From Durusdinium trenchii (taxonomy: Eukaryota; Sar; Dinophyceae; Suessiales; Symbiodiniaceae), in contig CAXAMN010015324.1 of assembly GCA_963970005.1 (NCBI GenBank), positions 34,923-98,922 of the forward strand: a stretch of 64,000 nt of DNA, written 5' to 3'. The position numbers were made by a program, and so were the translations under genes. The stretch's first letter is position 1. The number at the start of each line of letters is the position of its first letter. This document shows, piece after piece, positions 21,650 to 32,600 of this stretch. The notes below the pieces were generated by a model that had not been told where the DNA came from, did no database searches, and worked only from the letters and a program-made list of their open reading frames with translations.

Positions 21650-22635
21650 GCATGTGCTCCGACCCCCAACAAACTTTTGAGACTGAACTGAGGCGGGGTG
21701 TTGAGCATGTGGTCAAAATTGTGCAACATGGTCAACTTCTCCAAAGTGCTAGGTTTCAGCTGTGAGGTAATGTGTGTCGAAAAAGCTTCTTGGAGGTAGA
21801 ACTGCAACGTACTTGCTGAAGACCACCGACCGTGAAATTGCAAAACGCGCAGGTTGCTGTGCACGCGAAAATGATGAGTGGCACCCCCAGCACGCATACT
21901 CCCCAGTGTGTATGAGCAAGCTTCCAACTCAAGAAACCGCAAACCCTCTTTGAAATGCTTGTCCCACAAGTAGCGTGTGCCAGGAAAAATCTTGCTAGTG
22001 TGCTTCTTGTCGGCCACCCACCAGCGCAACCACCTACACACTCGCGGCTCACTGCACAACACAAACTGTCTGTGCCAGATACGGCGCGTCTTAGGGGACC
22101 GCACCATCACCACTATCCCTGGGTCTCGCAACGCTTCACCGCCCTGGGGAAAAGAAAGGTCCGAAACACGTAGGTTGAGAATCTCAGATGGCCGCAGGAG
22201 GCACCAAAAAGCTAACCAAGAAGCCATTGCGCAGGTCCAGTATTGCCGGCGCATCCAACCCTCTTCTCGCCACCCCAACCACAGCCATGCTAACACGGCC
22301 CCTTCAAGCGACCATAGGGTTATAGGCACACGCGACCGCACTGGCCTCAAAGAGCGCCATCCTTGAACAGCTCGCCAAGCTCCCCGTAAACATGACCCTG
22401 AAAGATGTAGTGACCTTTGTACACCCAACAGCCCGAGAGTCACCCAATACAGCCGTTCTCCCTCGCGGTGAGCTTCTTCAACAGCCCTCTCTAGCCATCT
22501 ATCTGCTTGCGGGGATGGAGTGGACCTCGAAAGAATGTGCCCCCCTCGACGAACCCTCCGCTCCAACGACGATGCTGCCTCAGCAAGATTTCGCCTGTAG
22601 GCTCTGGTCAAGCCAACATTCCTCAGGCGCACCAT
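21643..22635 (-). CDS. Tyrosine recombinase of the DIRS-like element
   Basis: The start chosen is the ATG at 22635 (MVRLRNVGL), about 330 codons; an upstream GTG at 22710 in the same frame is an alternative. The catalytic half shows, numbering from the GTG: R173 in LLRPSEILNLRVSDL, K207 in RSPKTRR, R273 in SMRAGGATHHF, GRWSS at 294-298 (W in the place often held by His or Trp) and the nucleophile Y305 in LQFYLQEA. The usual His of the HxxR box appears to be Gly here. The enzyme would integrate a circular cDNA by recombination, which is why DIRS-type elements need no integrase. The ORF overlaps the end of pol by about 56 nt in another frame. Confidence 0.8.
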   Translation of the reverse strand: MVRLRNVGLTRAYRRNLAEAASSLERRVRRGGHILSRSTPSPQADRWLERAVEEAHREGERLYWVTLGLLGVQRSLHLSGSCLRGAWRAVQGWRSLRPVRSRVPITLWSLEGAVLAWLWLGWREEGWMRRQYWTCAMASWLAFWCLLRPSEILNLRVSDLSFPQGGEALRDPGIVVMVRSPKTRRIWHRQFVLCSEPRVCRWLRWWVADKKHTSKIFPGTRYLWDKHFKEGLRFLELEACSYTLGSMRAGGATHHFRVHSNLRVLQFHGRWSSASTLQFYLQEAFSTHITSQLKPSTLEKLTMLHNFDHMLNTPPQFSLKSLLGVGAHAW

Positions 22636-25600
22636 ACCAAAACAACAGCGCGTTTGCAAACTGCTCGCAGAAGCCCCACGGATAAGCCCCGCCCAGCTTA
22701 GCCCGGTCACCCCTCAGCGGCGTCACATCTTCATGTTGGCCATTGCATACACGAACTATGTGTTTTAACCAAGGCCCAGTGCTAAGAATCTTTGTGGGCT
22801 TTTTGTTTGGCTTGTTTGCGCGCTCACAATCTTCATACATGCACCAATGGAACTCATGCAATGAAGTACCCTGCAAGGAAACGAGTTGCTGTGTATCCTT
22901 TAGTTGCCAGGCTTTACTGCTGCGTGGATGCTCCAAAAAGAAGAAAACTCCATGTCTGTACGCAAGTTCAGCCAAATACAACGCGCGTCGCCACAAAAAG
23001 TTTCCCAGCGCTATGTCGGGGTTCCTCTCGTTCCCCAGAAGGTTGCCACGTGGCCGTAAGGGCCCTCCTCTGTCCAAATTTCTGAGTGCAGAGAACGTGG
23101 CACACGGAGGGGCTAACCATATCCAACCAATTTTCTTTTGACAAATTGCCTCTTCGATCCACGTAGCGCTGGCGTCTACAGGTTCGAACATGGACAAGCC
23201 TTGTTGCAAACAAGCTTGAGTCAGCCTTGCACTTTCCGTAAGAACTTCCAGCCCAGGCTTTGCCAAAAAATCGACGCCTAGCTTCCGCATCCAAAGAGGA
23301 GGGGGTTTTTGCCAAGGAAGTTCACGAAAACGGGAAGGGTGATCAGCTGGGTTGCTGTCCGTCTCCACCCAAAGGAAGCCCAGAACCATGCGTGACAAAA
23401 TGAGGTACGGCAACGTCGATCGAAGAAGCCCGTTCAACCGAAAAGAAGAGGACCTACCTTTTGTAAAGGCGCCCACCACCACTCTGCTATCGTTCAAAAA
23501 GAAATGCACCCGATCACGGGAAAGAGGAGCGCTGGCCAGCCGCACCACTTCTCGCTTCACTGCCCGTGCTTCTTGTAGGTTGATGTGAGCTGTGTGCCTA
23601 AAGTGATAGCTTGAAGCAATCCTCCACTGCAGACTTTCTCCTACTTGGCTAGCAAAGCGGGAAGGTTCACGCGGTTCTCTTCCCATGACCCAATCAAATT
23701 CAGAAGCATCGCGGTCTAGGCGGACGGCTTCGCCCCTAACCTCTGTGTGCTTCCACAACTTCTGAGCAAGGGCCTTTGGCAGGCAAGCTTTTGTTGCTCC
23801 TCCTGAACTGGGCGTTGCATCCGTTGCTATGATCTCTTCCGCAAAAGAACGTCTCATATTCCAGCAACAAAATGGAAGGTGTAGCATCATTCCCCGCAGT
23901 TCATCTAATACAAAACCAGGAAACCTATACACCTTGTCGTCGGTCAGACTATCCAAGTACTTGTATACATGGTGTTGTAATGAAAAACATTCCCGTCGAA
24001 ACTGGAAGCAAAAAGCAGCGTACCCCAGCAACCGTTGCAACAAGTTCTTAGTGCCCTTGCCCATCACTACCACCCGGCTAAAGAGATGCCACACTTGCCG
24101 ACGGACCGCTATTGGCACGCCGGCTGTGCCTTTCACACCATCTATCTCTGCTCCCCATGCTTTGAAGTTCAGCTCAGCTCGAAAAGACTTATGCAAAGCT
24201 CGCTCCAAGCCGGCGTGCTCATAAGCTAACTCTGCTGCTCTCACTTGCCGCATGTCCGGATCCGAAGGTCGCGGCTCTGGGGGTTCAAAAGAGCCATCCA
24301 CTTCCACATCTCTTCCTGCTTTCACGCGACCAATCACTAGTAGGTCATCCAGGTAGGCCCCTTCCAGCGTGGGTCCATCAGGAAGGTGGCGTCCATAGAC
24401 CATTTTTGACTGGGGGGAAAGGAGACCATGCTGCTCCAACACGTATTCGTGAACTGCTTGCGCAATATCGCAGGCATTTGAATCTCCCATACCCAAGACT
24501 CGCATAGCTGCTCGATGCGGAACAGAGGGGTCTTTTCCCAGGGAAGCGACCAATTTGGGGTCAACCCTACGACCTACAGCATTGAACTTATAGGCATTCT
24601 GTGGGAGAGCCAAAGAAAAATAGTACGTTCTCAAGTCATCTCCCGAGCCACGAAGGAACTCGTCAGGCTCCAGAAGCAGCTTTGCCAGGCAGGCTCCGGC
24701 CGGGAGATGAGCCCAATCCAAGCGCTGCATCATAGCATTGGCTGGCCGCCTATCAAAGATCAACCGGTCTTCGACATTGTTCTTTCGAACGCAGAAAAAG
24801 CCACCAACCAACAATCTACCATCTGCAGTGCGCTCTAGCTCGTCCTCCGACACCAGGGTGATCATTTGCGCAGCTAACAAGCGCTGGATCAACTTCTTTT
24901 CCTCCTTCTCAGACACCTGGTGACAGGGACGCGCAGGCCCTCCTCCCAAAGGTTCTGCCAAACAAAGCTGCCCCAAGTCTTCTACCACACTTCTCCTTTC
25001 TGGTGGCAACCAGGCCAGCGGGTCAACTGATCCGGCCTTCGCTGGGATTGCCACACGTTCAGACACCACCGGAATGGCGACATTCAGCTTCCGGGCAAGT
25101 CTCCCGGATTCTTCGCCTGCACCTGAACATGCATCCATCTTCTGCAAGCTCGTCAAAGCCTCATCCACAACGGAACGGCTACCATCAAAGCTCACCGATT
25201 CTGTACAAAAACCTACATCGATGAATTCGACCACCTCGCCAAGCAAGCTCATGCAAAGTGTGTGCACTTCAGCAGACTTTACAAAGCCTCCTCGCGGCTC
25301 TCTAGTCTTCCCCCGACAATCAGGGCAACCCAGGACGATGTAGTTAGACCATGCTACCCAAAAATTCAAGTAAGCTTTGGCCCAATGCAACCGTCTCGCT
25401 TCGCCAGCGATTGCCTCCCCACTGACTTTGAAAGCCTCGGGGAACGGCAAGGAGCAAGGGAAAAGTGGTGCTTGTTCAACATAGCCAGTCAGAACCGGCT
25501 CGCTACTGTGGACACTCTTCTGCCAGTCAAAGAACTTCAAAAACTTTGAATTCCTCCCCCGTTCCCAGGGAAAGCGCATGCACTTTGTAGGGCTCACTCT
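22580..25600 (-). CDS. Pol: reverse transcriptase, RNase H, methyltransferase-like
   Basis: The frame is open for 1437 codons from 26893, but only about codon 433 onward is pol; codons ~157-432 are gag read in the wrong frame. RT: motif A region GDDLRTYYFSLALPQ near 751-765 and catalytic YLDD at 847-850 within EGAYLDDLLVIGRV. RNase H: ATDATPSSGGA near 1023, HINLQEARAVKREV near 1103 (Glu), HFFLNDSRVVVGAF near 1130 (Asp) and TDSNPADHPSR near 1178, the DIRS-type layout. C-terminal domain 1200-1425: WLAPPCATFSALR (PPC at 1262-1264) and FFFLEHPRSSKAW, a pattern like motifs IV and VI of C5-cytosine methyltransferases. The glycine-rich SAM loop looks eroded (LEVLTESARL), so activity is doubtful. Pol is in the -1 frame relative to gag and has no obvious own ATG at its start. 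Retroelement capture of cytosine methyltransferases has been reported in Symbiodinium. Confidence 0.8.
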   Translation of the reverse strand, partial: RVSPTKCMRFPWERGRNSKFLKFFDWQKSVHSSEPVLTGYVEQAPLFPCSLPFPEAFKVSGEAIAGEARRLHWAKAYLNFWVAWSNYIVLGCPDCRGKTREPRGGFVKSAEVHTLCMSLLGEVVEFIDVGFCTESVSFDGSRSVVDEALTSLQKMDACSGAGEESGRLARKLNVAIPVVSERVAIPAKAGSVDPLAWLPPERRSVVEDLGQLCLAEPLGGGPARPCHQVSEKEEKKLIQRLLAAQMITLVSEDELERTADGRLLVGGFFCVRKNNVEDRLIFDRRPANAMMQRLDWAHLPAGACLAKLLLEPDEFLRGSGDDLRTYYFSLALPQNAYKFNAVGRRVDPKLVASLGKDPSVPHRAAMRVLGMGDSNACDIAQAVHEYVLEQHGLLSPQSKMVYGRHLPDGPTLEGAYLDDLLVIGRVKAGRDVEVDGSFEPPEPRPSDPDMRQVRAAELAYEHAGLERALHKSFRAELNFKAWGAEIDGVKGTAGVPIAVRRQVWHLFSRVVVMGKGTKNLLQRLLGYAAFCFQFRRECFSLQHHVYKYLDSLTDDKVYRFPGFVLDELRGMMLHLPFCCWNMRRSFAEEIIATDATPSSGGATKACLPKALAQKLWKHTEVRGEAVRLDRDASEFDWVMGREPREPSRFASQVGESLQWRIASSYHFRHTAHINLQEARAVKREVVRLASAPLSRDRVHFFLNDSRVVVGAFTKGRSSSFRLNGLLRSTLPYLILSRMVLGFLWVETDSNPADHPSRFRELPWQKPPPLWMRKLGVDFLAKPGLEVLTESARLTQACLQQGLSMFEPVDASATWIEEAICQKKIGWIWLAPPCATFSALRNLDRGGPLRPRGNLLGNERNPDIALGNFLWRRALYLAELAYRHGVFFFLEHPRSSKAWQLKDTQQLVSLQGTSLHEFHWCMYEDCERANKPNKKPTKILSTGPWLKHIVRVCNGQHEDVTPLRGDRAKLGGAYPWGFCEQFANALLFWYGAPEECWLDQSLQAKSC

Positions 25601-26893
25601 TGGTCTTCCTTCGTCTCGGCGCTCTGGTGCGCCTCTTTGACATGCTTCCTGACCTTGGATAATGCTCGGACATAGCCGCTGACGATCGACATCTCTTCCC
25701 GCGTTCCCGCCCATTCGCGGCGAAGCAGCGGGTCTTGCAGGCCTGTCAGCAACCATGCTGTGGACCAATCTCCTCCGGCCAAGCAGCACTGGATCTTGGC
25801 TTTGATGTTCTGAGTCAACTGGGCAGCTGCCGCTGCTTCGTCGCCGCCTCTCAAGAACTCGTACACAGCCACGTCCATCATAGTCGCCCGGTACAGCCCC
25901 TTGAACTTGCCGAAGTTCTGCTTCCGAACCCACTCTTTTACACTCCAAGCTTGTCCTGGGACTACCCCAAGCTCTTCCACGATTGTCTTTTCGAATTCCC
26001 GAATCAATCGTTTCGGGTGACGGGTAATCCGCCGATGCATGCGGTTCAAGGCGTCGACTGCCTTCAACCCACCGGCCTCTTCGTCCTCCGTCTCGCTTGA
26101 GGTGTCGGAGCCGGAACCACCAAGGGACCTGCCCTTCTTTCTGCTTCGCTTCTTCTTTTCCTCGGCCGCCTTGTCTTGCTTCATCATGTAGGCCATCATC
26201 ATCATGGGAAGGAGCTGAGTGGCGTCCGCGCCGGAAGCGACTGCTTGCCCCATCACTTCTTCGAGACCGGGCGGATTGTCTCGCTTCGACTTGCTGCTGG
26301 ACGCAGCTGAGTCCTTCTTCGAAGGCTTCTTTAACGCACTCGCACCTGGAGCCAAGTGCTTGCGAGAACGGGGGGGAAGCTCTTCTTCTGTTTCTTCTTC
26401 GCTGCTTTCGTCTTCGCTGCTGCCCCCCCCCCGACTTTCCCCACAGGTCCTGCTGCATTCGCTGCAGCTCCTCCGCTAAACCAGACGGCTGACTTTTGCG
26501 ACCACCAGCCGCCGCCATTGAGGTTTTCACTTTTTTGGGTTGCATAGCCGGGGACTGCACCTCGGCTTCGCTGCTTTCCAGTGCCATTTCTTTCGACACC
26601 TTGTCCCATAGTGGGAGAGCTTCGTCTAACTCTGGAGCAGAGCCTCCGACGACTGACCCCCACCCAGGTGGAGTTTTTGTGCTGGCAGCAGAGAGTGGAA
26701 CTTTCAAAAAAGTGAGACGCTTGCCTTCCTCGCCGGCCTCTATCTTTTGGTCGAGGTGACGGCCAATTGAGCTCTGACAGGCCAAGACGGCCACTCCTAA
26801 GTCTCCATCCACCTCCACCGCACGGCCGCGGACTCTCACAAGTCCCTGGTTTCCTCGGCAGCTAACGAACACTACGTCACCACCCACCACCAT
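25594..26893 (-). CDS. Gag-like protein, interrupted at a G10 tract
   Basis: Starts at ATG 26893 (MVVGGDVVFVSCRGNQG). The reading continues to a run of ten G (plus-strand C at 26423-26432). Beyond it the sensible reading shifts by one base to an acidic stretch, SSEDESSEEETEEELPPRSR, then KKPSKKDSAASS, MMMMAYMMKQDKAAEEKKKR and the stop at 25594-25596. Nine G would keep everything in one frame, about 430 codons. The middle is helix-rich and the basic/acidic blocks suit a nucleic-acid-binding capsid-type protein. The family is assigned by position only. The extra G may be an assembly error, an inactivating mutation, or a programmed slip site. Confidence 0.6.
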
Positions 26894-27188
26894 GGCGCCT
26901 AGCCCTTACAACTTGAGCCCCGTTCATGAAGGGCATCGAAATCTGATCGACTTCACGTTCGTTGTTGAATTATTGGTGCAAACTTGCACACACAGACACA
27001 GGCATGTAGTCGTCATGCCAGGGTGAAGGCATAACTGATACAACACAGACAAACACATGCGATGGATGGCCTCCAACATTTGCTTTGCTCTTAGGTTTAG
27101 GGTTTTAGGCTCTGGTCCGGTTGTTGAAAGACCATCCACACAAGAGCACACTGTGTCTTAGGCCGCTCTTAGGTTGGAGCTTGTTGAC
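26894..27188. other. Upstream flank of the retrotransposon
   Basis: About 290 bp with no gene seen. It should contain the 5' terminal repeat and promoter of the DIRS-like element, but no repeat matching the other end could be recognised. Confidence 0.4.
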
Positions 27189-27268
27189 CTCAGAGCCGTC
27201 GTCCCCGACCCGAGTCGATGAGCGGACGTCGGGGTCTGGTGCGTCGTCCGTGCCGGCATGCACCCAAG
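27189..27268 (-). CDS. Candidate exon, unrecognised gene
   Basis: An 80-nt block on minus after CTCCAG and before a GTCAAC donor encodes WVHAGTDDAPDPDV then RSSTRVGDDGSE, with the first codon split. The frame stays open beyond the donor (VNKLQPKSGL), so the end is uncertain. Acidic, surface-type composition; family not recognised. Confidence 0.35.
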
Positions 27269-27568
27269 CTGGAGCTGGTCGATGTATCTGAGGAAGAAAG
27301 GCCCAGAAGATGCCAGGTCAGGTATATGTTGATATATGTACGTTGATATATATATATATATTATTTTTTTTTGCTGTATCTCCCTGGATGAAGTGAAGAC
27401 CAAATCAATTGGAAGCAAAGATCAAGATACTGGACTGTCTCTAGCTCTTTCGCAAATCCCAGCAAGCAGCTGTGGCGTCGTTGCTCAGCGCCGGGCTTAA
27501 GGTTTAAAGGCTGCCTGAAGCGTGGGGACGGACCTCATGAGATGCTGGAGTTGCTCATACACCCGTTC

Positions 27569-27673
27569 GGCCTCCGTTTTCGTGCCGAACCTGAGGTTCG
27601 GTGGGACCGGGGACCCAGGTGCCAGGGTCGGGTCATACCGAACCTGAGGAGGTACGACGAAGTCGGTGTAGGG
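27569..27673. mobile_element. Hairpin element, GTACCGAACCTGAGG family
   Basis: Contains GCCGAACCTGAGGTTCGGTG, CCAGGTGCCAGGGTCGGGTC and ACCGAACCTGAGGAGGTACG, ending GTCGGTGTAGGG. Paralogue of the copy 240 bp further right. Confidence 0.8.
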
Positions 27674-27915
27674 ACAAAAACACTACCCAATGACTCAATG
27701 AGGATTTCAGGATTAGCTTTGGACCTGGGTCAGACCCCACTACGAATCAGATAGGACCGTCTCCACTTACCCCTGCCTGTTTGGTCTCCACTCCGCCCCG
27801 GAAGATGGGACACTTGAGGAGCCATGGTCTCCCATATCTCCGACTGGAACGTCCGGATACGCAGAACAGCACTGGTGTATCGGGTCTACCAAGGAGAGGC
27901 AAGAGAATCCATTTT

Positions 27916-28026
27916 CCCTATGCCTCCAGTCGTACCGAACCTGAGGTTCGGTGGGACTGGGGGCCCAGGTGCCAGGGTCGGGTCCAGTCATACCGAACCT
28001 GAGGAGGTACGACTGGAGGTGTAGGG
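27916..28026. mobile_element. Hairpin element, GTACCGAACCTGAGG family
   Basis: CCCTATGCCTCCAGTCGTAC at the left and GGTACGACTGGAGGTGTAGG at the right form the outer stem. An inner stem is formed by GAACCTGAGGTTC. Confidence 0.85.
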
Positions 28027-29616
28027 ATTTCAATCCAAAGGATGGAGCTTGTGCAAGGCGGAAACAGAACTCCCTGGCAGGTCGGGTCGTTTTCGTTTCA
28101 CCCTGGCACTGCCAAGGACCCTTCTGGACCTACTAATCTATATATAAAATGGGCTTGTGCTGAGTGCTGATCTGGAGCTGCAAGACTCAACTCATCCAAA
28201 ACATATGTTGCCGGAATAAAAAGCAACACATGCACTTGGAACAATGTCTTGCGAAGTGGTCTAGACATGTCAAACCACACACAAGTGGTGGAGTCTTCTG
28301 AAATCCATGAACCCAATCTCTGCGAATCAATGGATGTTCGATGGCCTACCTGCTGTTGCGTGTGAGCTTGAGAATTCTGTCATTATTGAGACTCGCCAAA
28401 CCCTTATATAAAAAGTGCTTTGTTTGTAGTTACAGCTACAATAGCTTTATAAATTGGAAGAAACACTGCCCACCAAGCTCTACGAGCTCTAGGGGCTTCA
28501 ACCAGCGCTCAGATCTCTTCGTCTACCCGCAGATCGGCCTGAGCAGTGCTGATGATCTCCTGTGGCTGAGCTCAAGCACAAGAGGATCACCATTCATCCC
28601 CAGACCATGAGACCATCCATGCCCTAAGGGTCCAGGACCATCCGAATCGGATATCCTTTGACCCCCCGTTCGACCATTCTCTGGAAGTACTTTCACCTCC
28701 AAGACCATCCTCAGGAGGTACCTGGACCCTATGGGATGCGAATAGTTTGGGAATAGTCTGGGTCTATCCTGTTCATCAGGGCCCAGCTGCATGATGATCG
28801 TTAGGTTGCAGGCCGACATCTCTAAAATAGTGATGTTCTTGTTTACCGACTGGTTACAGGTAGGACACCCCCGGAATCGTTACCTACGTAGATTGTCATA
28901 AATGGTTGCGAACATGTTTCAACATATTATCTATTCCAGTATATTCCAGTCTCATTCGTCTGGTGGATGCAAACACGACCCATGGTACTGCCAGGGCATT
29001 TACCACGTGGACCGTGGTTGAAATGGGCATGAACACTTCGTGGTCAAATCCGGATCCAGTGGTACCGGACCCGACAGCACGGACGAGACGTGTCTCCAAC
29101 GTGTACCGTTCGAAGAGGGCAGTGGCCCCGACGGGGAGACGAGTAACTCAAGTTTGCATCCGTCTCCTCGTCTCCTCGTCTAAATCGTCTCGATGTTTGA
29201 TGCTCAAATGAGATACAGAGCAGCTAGCATTTCGTAGCATCTTTACTGCCGGCAGGAGTCTTTTGGAGCCCAAACGATTCAACATGTGTTCCATATCTTT
29301 ACTGCTGGGCGTCACCAGGTTGCACAACCCTACATGAAGTTCTACACCTCCATTCGAAGAGCAAGCACCATATCCTTAATTCATGTCTCATTACACCTCT
29401 CATTCTCCTGCCGGGCCTACACCATCATGTTCAGTAGTCAAGCAAGCCATGCCATCTCTTCACCAGCCCCATTTCGTCTGCTCTCCACATCTCTCCGTCT
29501 TCGTGTTCCCTCGGGGTCCCTCTCCGCGACCGGGTCCCGAACCGCCCCACGCCGACCGCTCGCCGCCGAGCGATCCGGGACGCCGCTCGCGACGGAGCGA
29601 TGGGAGCGATTCGCTC
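28027..29616. other. TPI 3' flank with unplaced last coding bases
   Basis: Apart from the hairpin element at 28622 no gene is recognised. If the TPI message is spliced after KPTFT, its last few codons and 3' UTR should fall here. A plus-strand stretch at 29080-29150 and its complement are both open but unconvincing. Confidence 0.4.
28622..28735. mobile_element. Hairpin element, CCCATAGGGTCCAGG family, reversed
   Basis: Same family as 17277 but inverted: starts CCCTAAGGGTCCAGGACCAT, ends GTACCTGGACCCTATGGG. Nested stem ATCCGAATCGGAT. It carries TTGACCCCCCGTTCGACC where other copies have the complement of GGGGGGTCAA. Confidence 0.85.
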
Positions 29617-29685
29617 CGTGAAGGTGGGTTTCAAAGAGGCGCCGCCCACGAGGAAGCCATCCACGTCGGGCAGCTCACCCAAGGC
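29617..29685 (-). CDS. TPI: TPI exon: LPDVDGFLVGGASLKP
   Basis: About 69 nt: ALGELPDVDGFLVGGASLKP then TFT. Acceptor GTGGAG|G. Loop 8 phosphate-binding segment. The 3' limit is uncertain: a GA or GC donor follows ACG, and reading through would add a non-TPI basic tail to a stop at 29431. Confidence 0.88.
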
Positions 29686-32600
29686 CTCCACGTCGGGCGG
29701 TGAGGGGGCGGCAGACGTGATGTGGTAGGATGGAGGACTCGGGCGGCGGAGACGGTGAGGGGGCTATGGAGAGAGGGAGGATGGAGGATGGGAAGAAGAT
29801 GGAAGAGGAGGATCCAGCCCTATAGGGATCCAAGTACCTTCTCAGAAGGTATTTGGAGCCTCCAAACCTACATAACAGTGTCTCCAAACACCTTTTGAGA
29901 AGGTACTTGGATCCCTAGGGCAGGAGGATTTTGTGTTGAGGGGAAAGTGAAGGGAAGTGATTCAGGAGTTGGGATGAGTGAAGGATCTAGAAGTGTCCAA
30001 GAAGAATTTGTTTCATTTGGATGGATGAAGTACCAGGCGCCCCACAAACCATCAAAAAACCTTGTTTTTCCTAGCAAAAGAGCTGGTTTTGGTATGTGAA
30101 AACCTTATTTTTGCATGGTTTTGAGCTCCCCTGGTATGTATTCTAGATGGAAGCCACATCAGATGTTGATGGATGGATCACCATGTCGTGGATCAGCTTC
30201 GACCGTTGCGGTGTCACGAGTTCTGACACCGAATCCGCCTCCGCCTGATCCGCCCGGTCCAACACGGTCCGAGCACGGCACTCTGTGGCCGAGCCGGTCT
30301 CGGTCGGTCTCGAGAAGGAGAAGTGGTCGAGCTGGTCGAGGTCGGTCTCGCCTTGCAGTTCTTCTCATTGGCCGATCCACCATAGATGATCCGCACCGAG
30401 TCCTCAGGACATCGCTGGAGGTCGGTGTTGAGACGTGTTGAGACGTTTGGACGAGTCCAGGAAAAATGACCGTGGTGGTGAAGAATGACTCAACAGAGCG
30501 AGGAGTTGGAGAGATTTGGAGAGTTGGTCTAGTTACTAGTTCAAGTGAAATTTTGAGAAATGCGTATAGTTAAGTCCTAAGTCTATCCAAAGGATTTGGT
30601 AAAAATCATACTGGATTGAACTTGATCCCCTGTGTTTGAGCTCATATTGGAGGCCTGGTATGGCCGCCCGGTCACGGATTAGGGACTCCAAATTGAGAAA
30701 AACTGGGATATATATATATATATATATCCGGGACTTTCAATTCGTGACCAAACTTAAGATCCCAGGATCAGGTCACTTACCCAAACACTCCATGGGCACT
30801 GGCATATAGGACTGCCGCCCAAGCCAGACCGGTCAACCACCCCTGGCATGATCGGCAAATATGGCAGTCCCATGGAGTGTCATGGTTAGGCCGAAGGTCC
30901 TGGCACCTGCAGTTCCATATGGAGAGGTGCCGAACGTGCCGGACGGAGCAGCTACCCTGGGTATGGTGTTGATTCACTCACCACGGTGTTGGGGGTCTAA
31001 ACCCATGCTTAGCAGGCCTTTTGAAACTCATATGAAACAAGTTTTGCGTTGAAGGATGGAGCCATGCTGAGATCCAAAAACTCATCCTCCCTTTTGACTG
31101 CTAGTTTATAAGATGTCTAGAAACTTCAAGGATTGCACTGATTGAATGGTCATTCCTTGACAATGGAATTCTCATTCTGAAACCGTATTTGTCACCATCT
31201 ATGAGTGAAGAACAGAGTTTTTGGTGCCCCTATTCATCAGGCTCCCTTGGAATACACTCCCTGGAATAATCACAATGTGTCACAATGTTCCTCTACAAAA
31301 AGGTGTGGTTGTGCAAAAAAAAACTCTACCTTTCCCTATACCGAATACTAATTTTTTGTATGTGTGTTTGTTTTTAATACTCTCTCAGGTGGTTTTCACT
31401 CCACTTTGAATCTTTCTAAGGAGCTATATGTCTCCAATAACCTCACTGGAAGTCCCAGCAGTGACGGCTTGGGAAGTCGCTCGCTGCGAGCTGCTATAGG
31501 TGCTGCGTTGGCCCAGGAACCGGGCAAAACAGTCAACAAGTCCTTTCCCCATGAGGTCAATTCACCCATAAGGAATTGGGAAAATAACCCTCACCCTAAG
31601 CAGGATGATGTCCATTCCTCATAACTGGAAACGCTGGCGGCCAGCCCTTCGCCCTGTCTCGTGCTAGCCCAAGTGCCGCAATCTCTGCGCCACACTCGTC
31701 ACGGATGCAACGGCGCACCTGCACTCAACCAACACTTTGAAAACAAAAAAAACTCAGAGAGGAGACGGCCCTGGGCACGGTTTTTGTCACTCAGTGATGA
31801 GATCCATGCCCAGATGGCCTCCCTATGCCGTATGCTGCATACCCGAACGAAGACATGCCATGGCCTATCAAAGGCCAAAGCCGTGCGAACGGCGTGGGTG
31901 GCGAGTTCCTCCTATCCGGGGTCATGGTCTGTCAGCTTCTATTGGTTGTGTTCCCCTCTTCCTTTCCTCGTCACTAGACGCTTTCTGTAAGGTGGCGAAA
32001 AGAAAACACCCCAACGGGTTTGCGCTTGTGAAGACAATACGTACCCAGCAACCCAATGTCAGGAAATGGTGCATCATGGTCTCTTAGAAACTAGGTGACG
32101 ACCGGGAATCTCCTTTCCGACGCGTTGAAGCTACTGGCGTCGGGGTTTAGTCACCCGGGTTTGCAGAAAGTCACCCGGCCGCATGTAAACGCGGCATTAG
32201 TCAAAAGTCACCCGGCTTGCACAAAGTCACCCGTTTTATGTTAAAACACCATGTGAACACTCTACGGATGTATGTTTGTCAAAACTGCTAAACATCAAGA
32301 ATGCATTGCCCCTGTATCCACCTACCCACGTCGATTATCTTCAAATCACTGCTTGGTCACCTTCCCTCTAACATGCATGGAAACGAAGCATCCAAATCAT
32401 CCAAACAATGGTCGAATGGTGTTGAACTGATATTCCAAAGCCTATCTTCCAATGAGATTGACATCTTGCACCTAAACCGCATGTAAACGCAACATCCAAA
32501 CGATGTTGTTGGCCTGACACTCTTCCAGTTATATTGCCATCTTGCATCTAACCCCAATGTAAACGCAGCATCCAAACGAGTTTCTACAAGACCAGACGAC

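Larger units (their letters stand above)
20699..26893 (-). mobile_element. DIRS-like tyrosine-recombinase retrotransposon
   Basis: Four ORFs lie in order on the minus strand: a gag-like protein; a pol with reverse transcriptase, RNase H and a methyltransferase-like domain; a tyrosine recombinase; and an extra ORF with a membrane segment. RT plus tyrosine recombinase without integrase or protease is the hallmark of DIRS/Ngaro-type elements. RT, RNase H and a methyltransferase together fit the DIRS branch. I could not find the inverted or split direct terminal repeats. The left terminus probably lies in or beyond the tandem repeat and gap at 20459-20706. Only one defect is visible, a one-base slip in a G tract of gag, so the copy may be young. 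It lies between candidate exons at 19485 and 27189 on the same strand and could be intronic. Confidence 0.85.

Noticed and set aside
22743-26759. Plus-strand ORFs opposite the retrotransposon
   Set aside because: Antisense shadows of gag and pol with no motif.
22580-26893. A single 1437-residue polyprotein
   Set aside because: Codons ~157-432 are the gag coding region read out of frame; the sensible protein in that stretch is in another frame.
29431-29616. TPI C-terminus as the open frame after KPTF
   Set aside because: The downstream reading is a long basic tail unlike any TPI; a splice or an unseen last exon is more likely.
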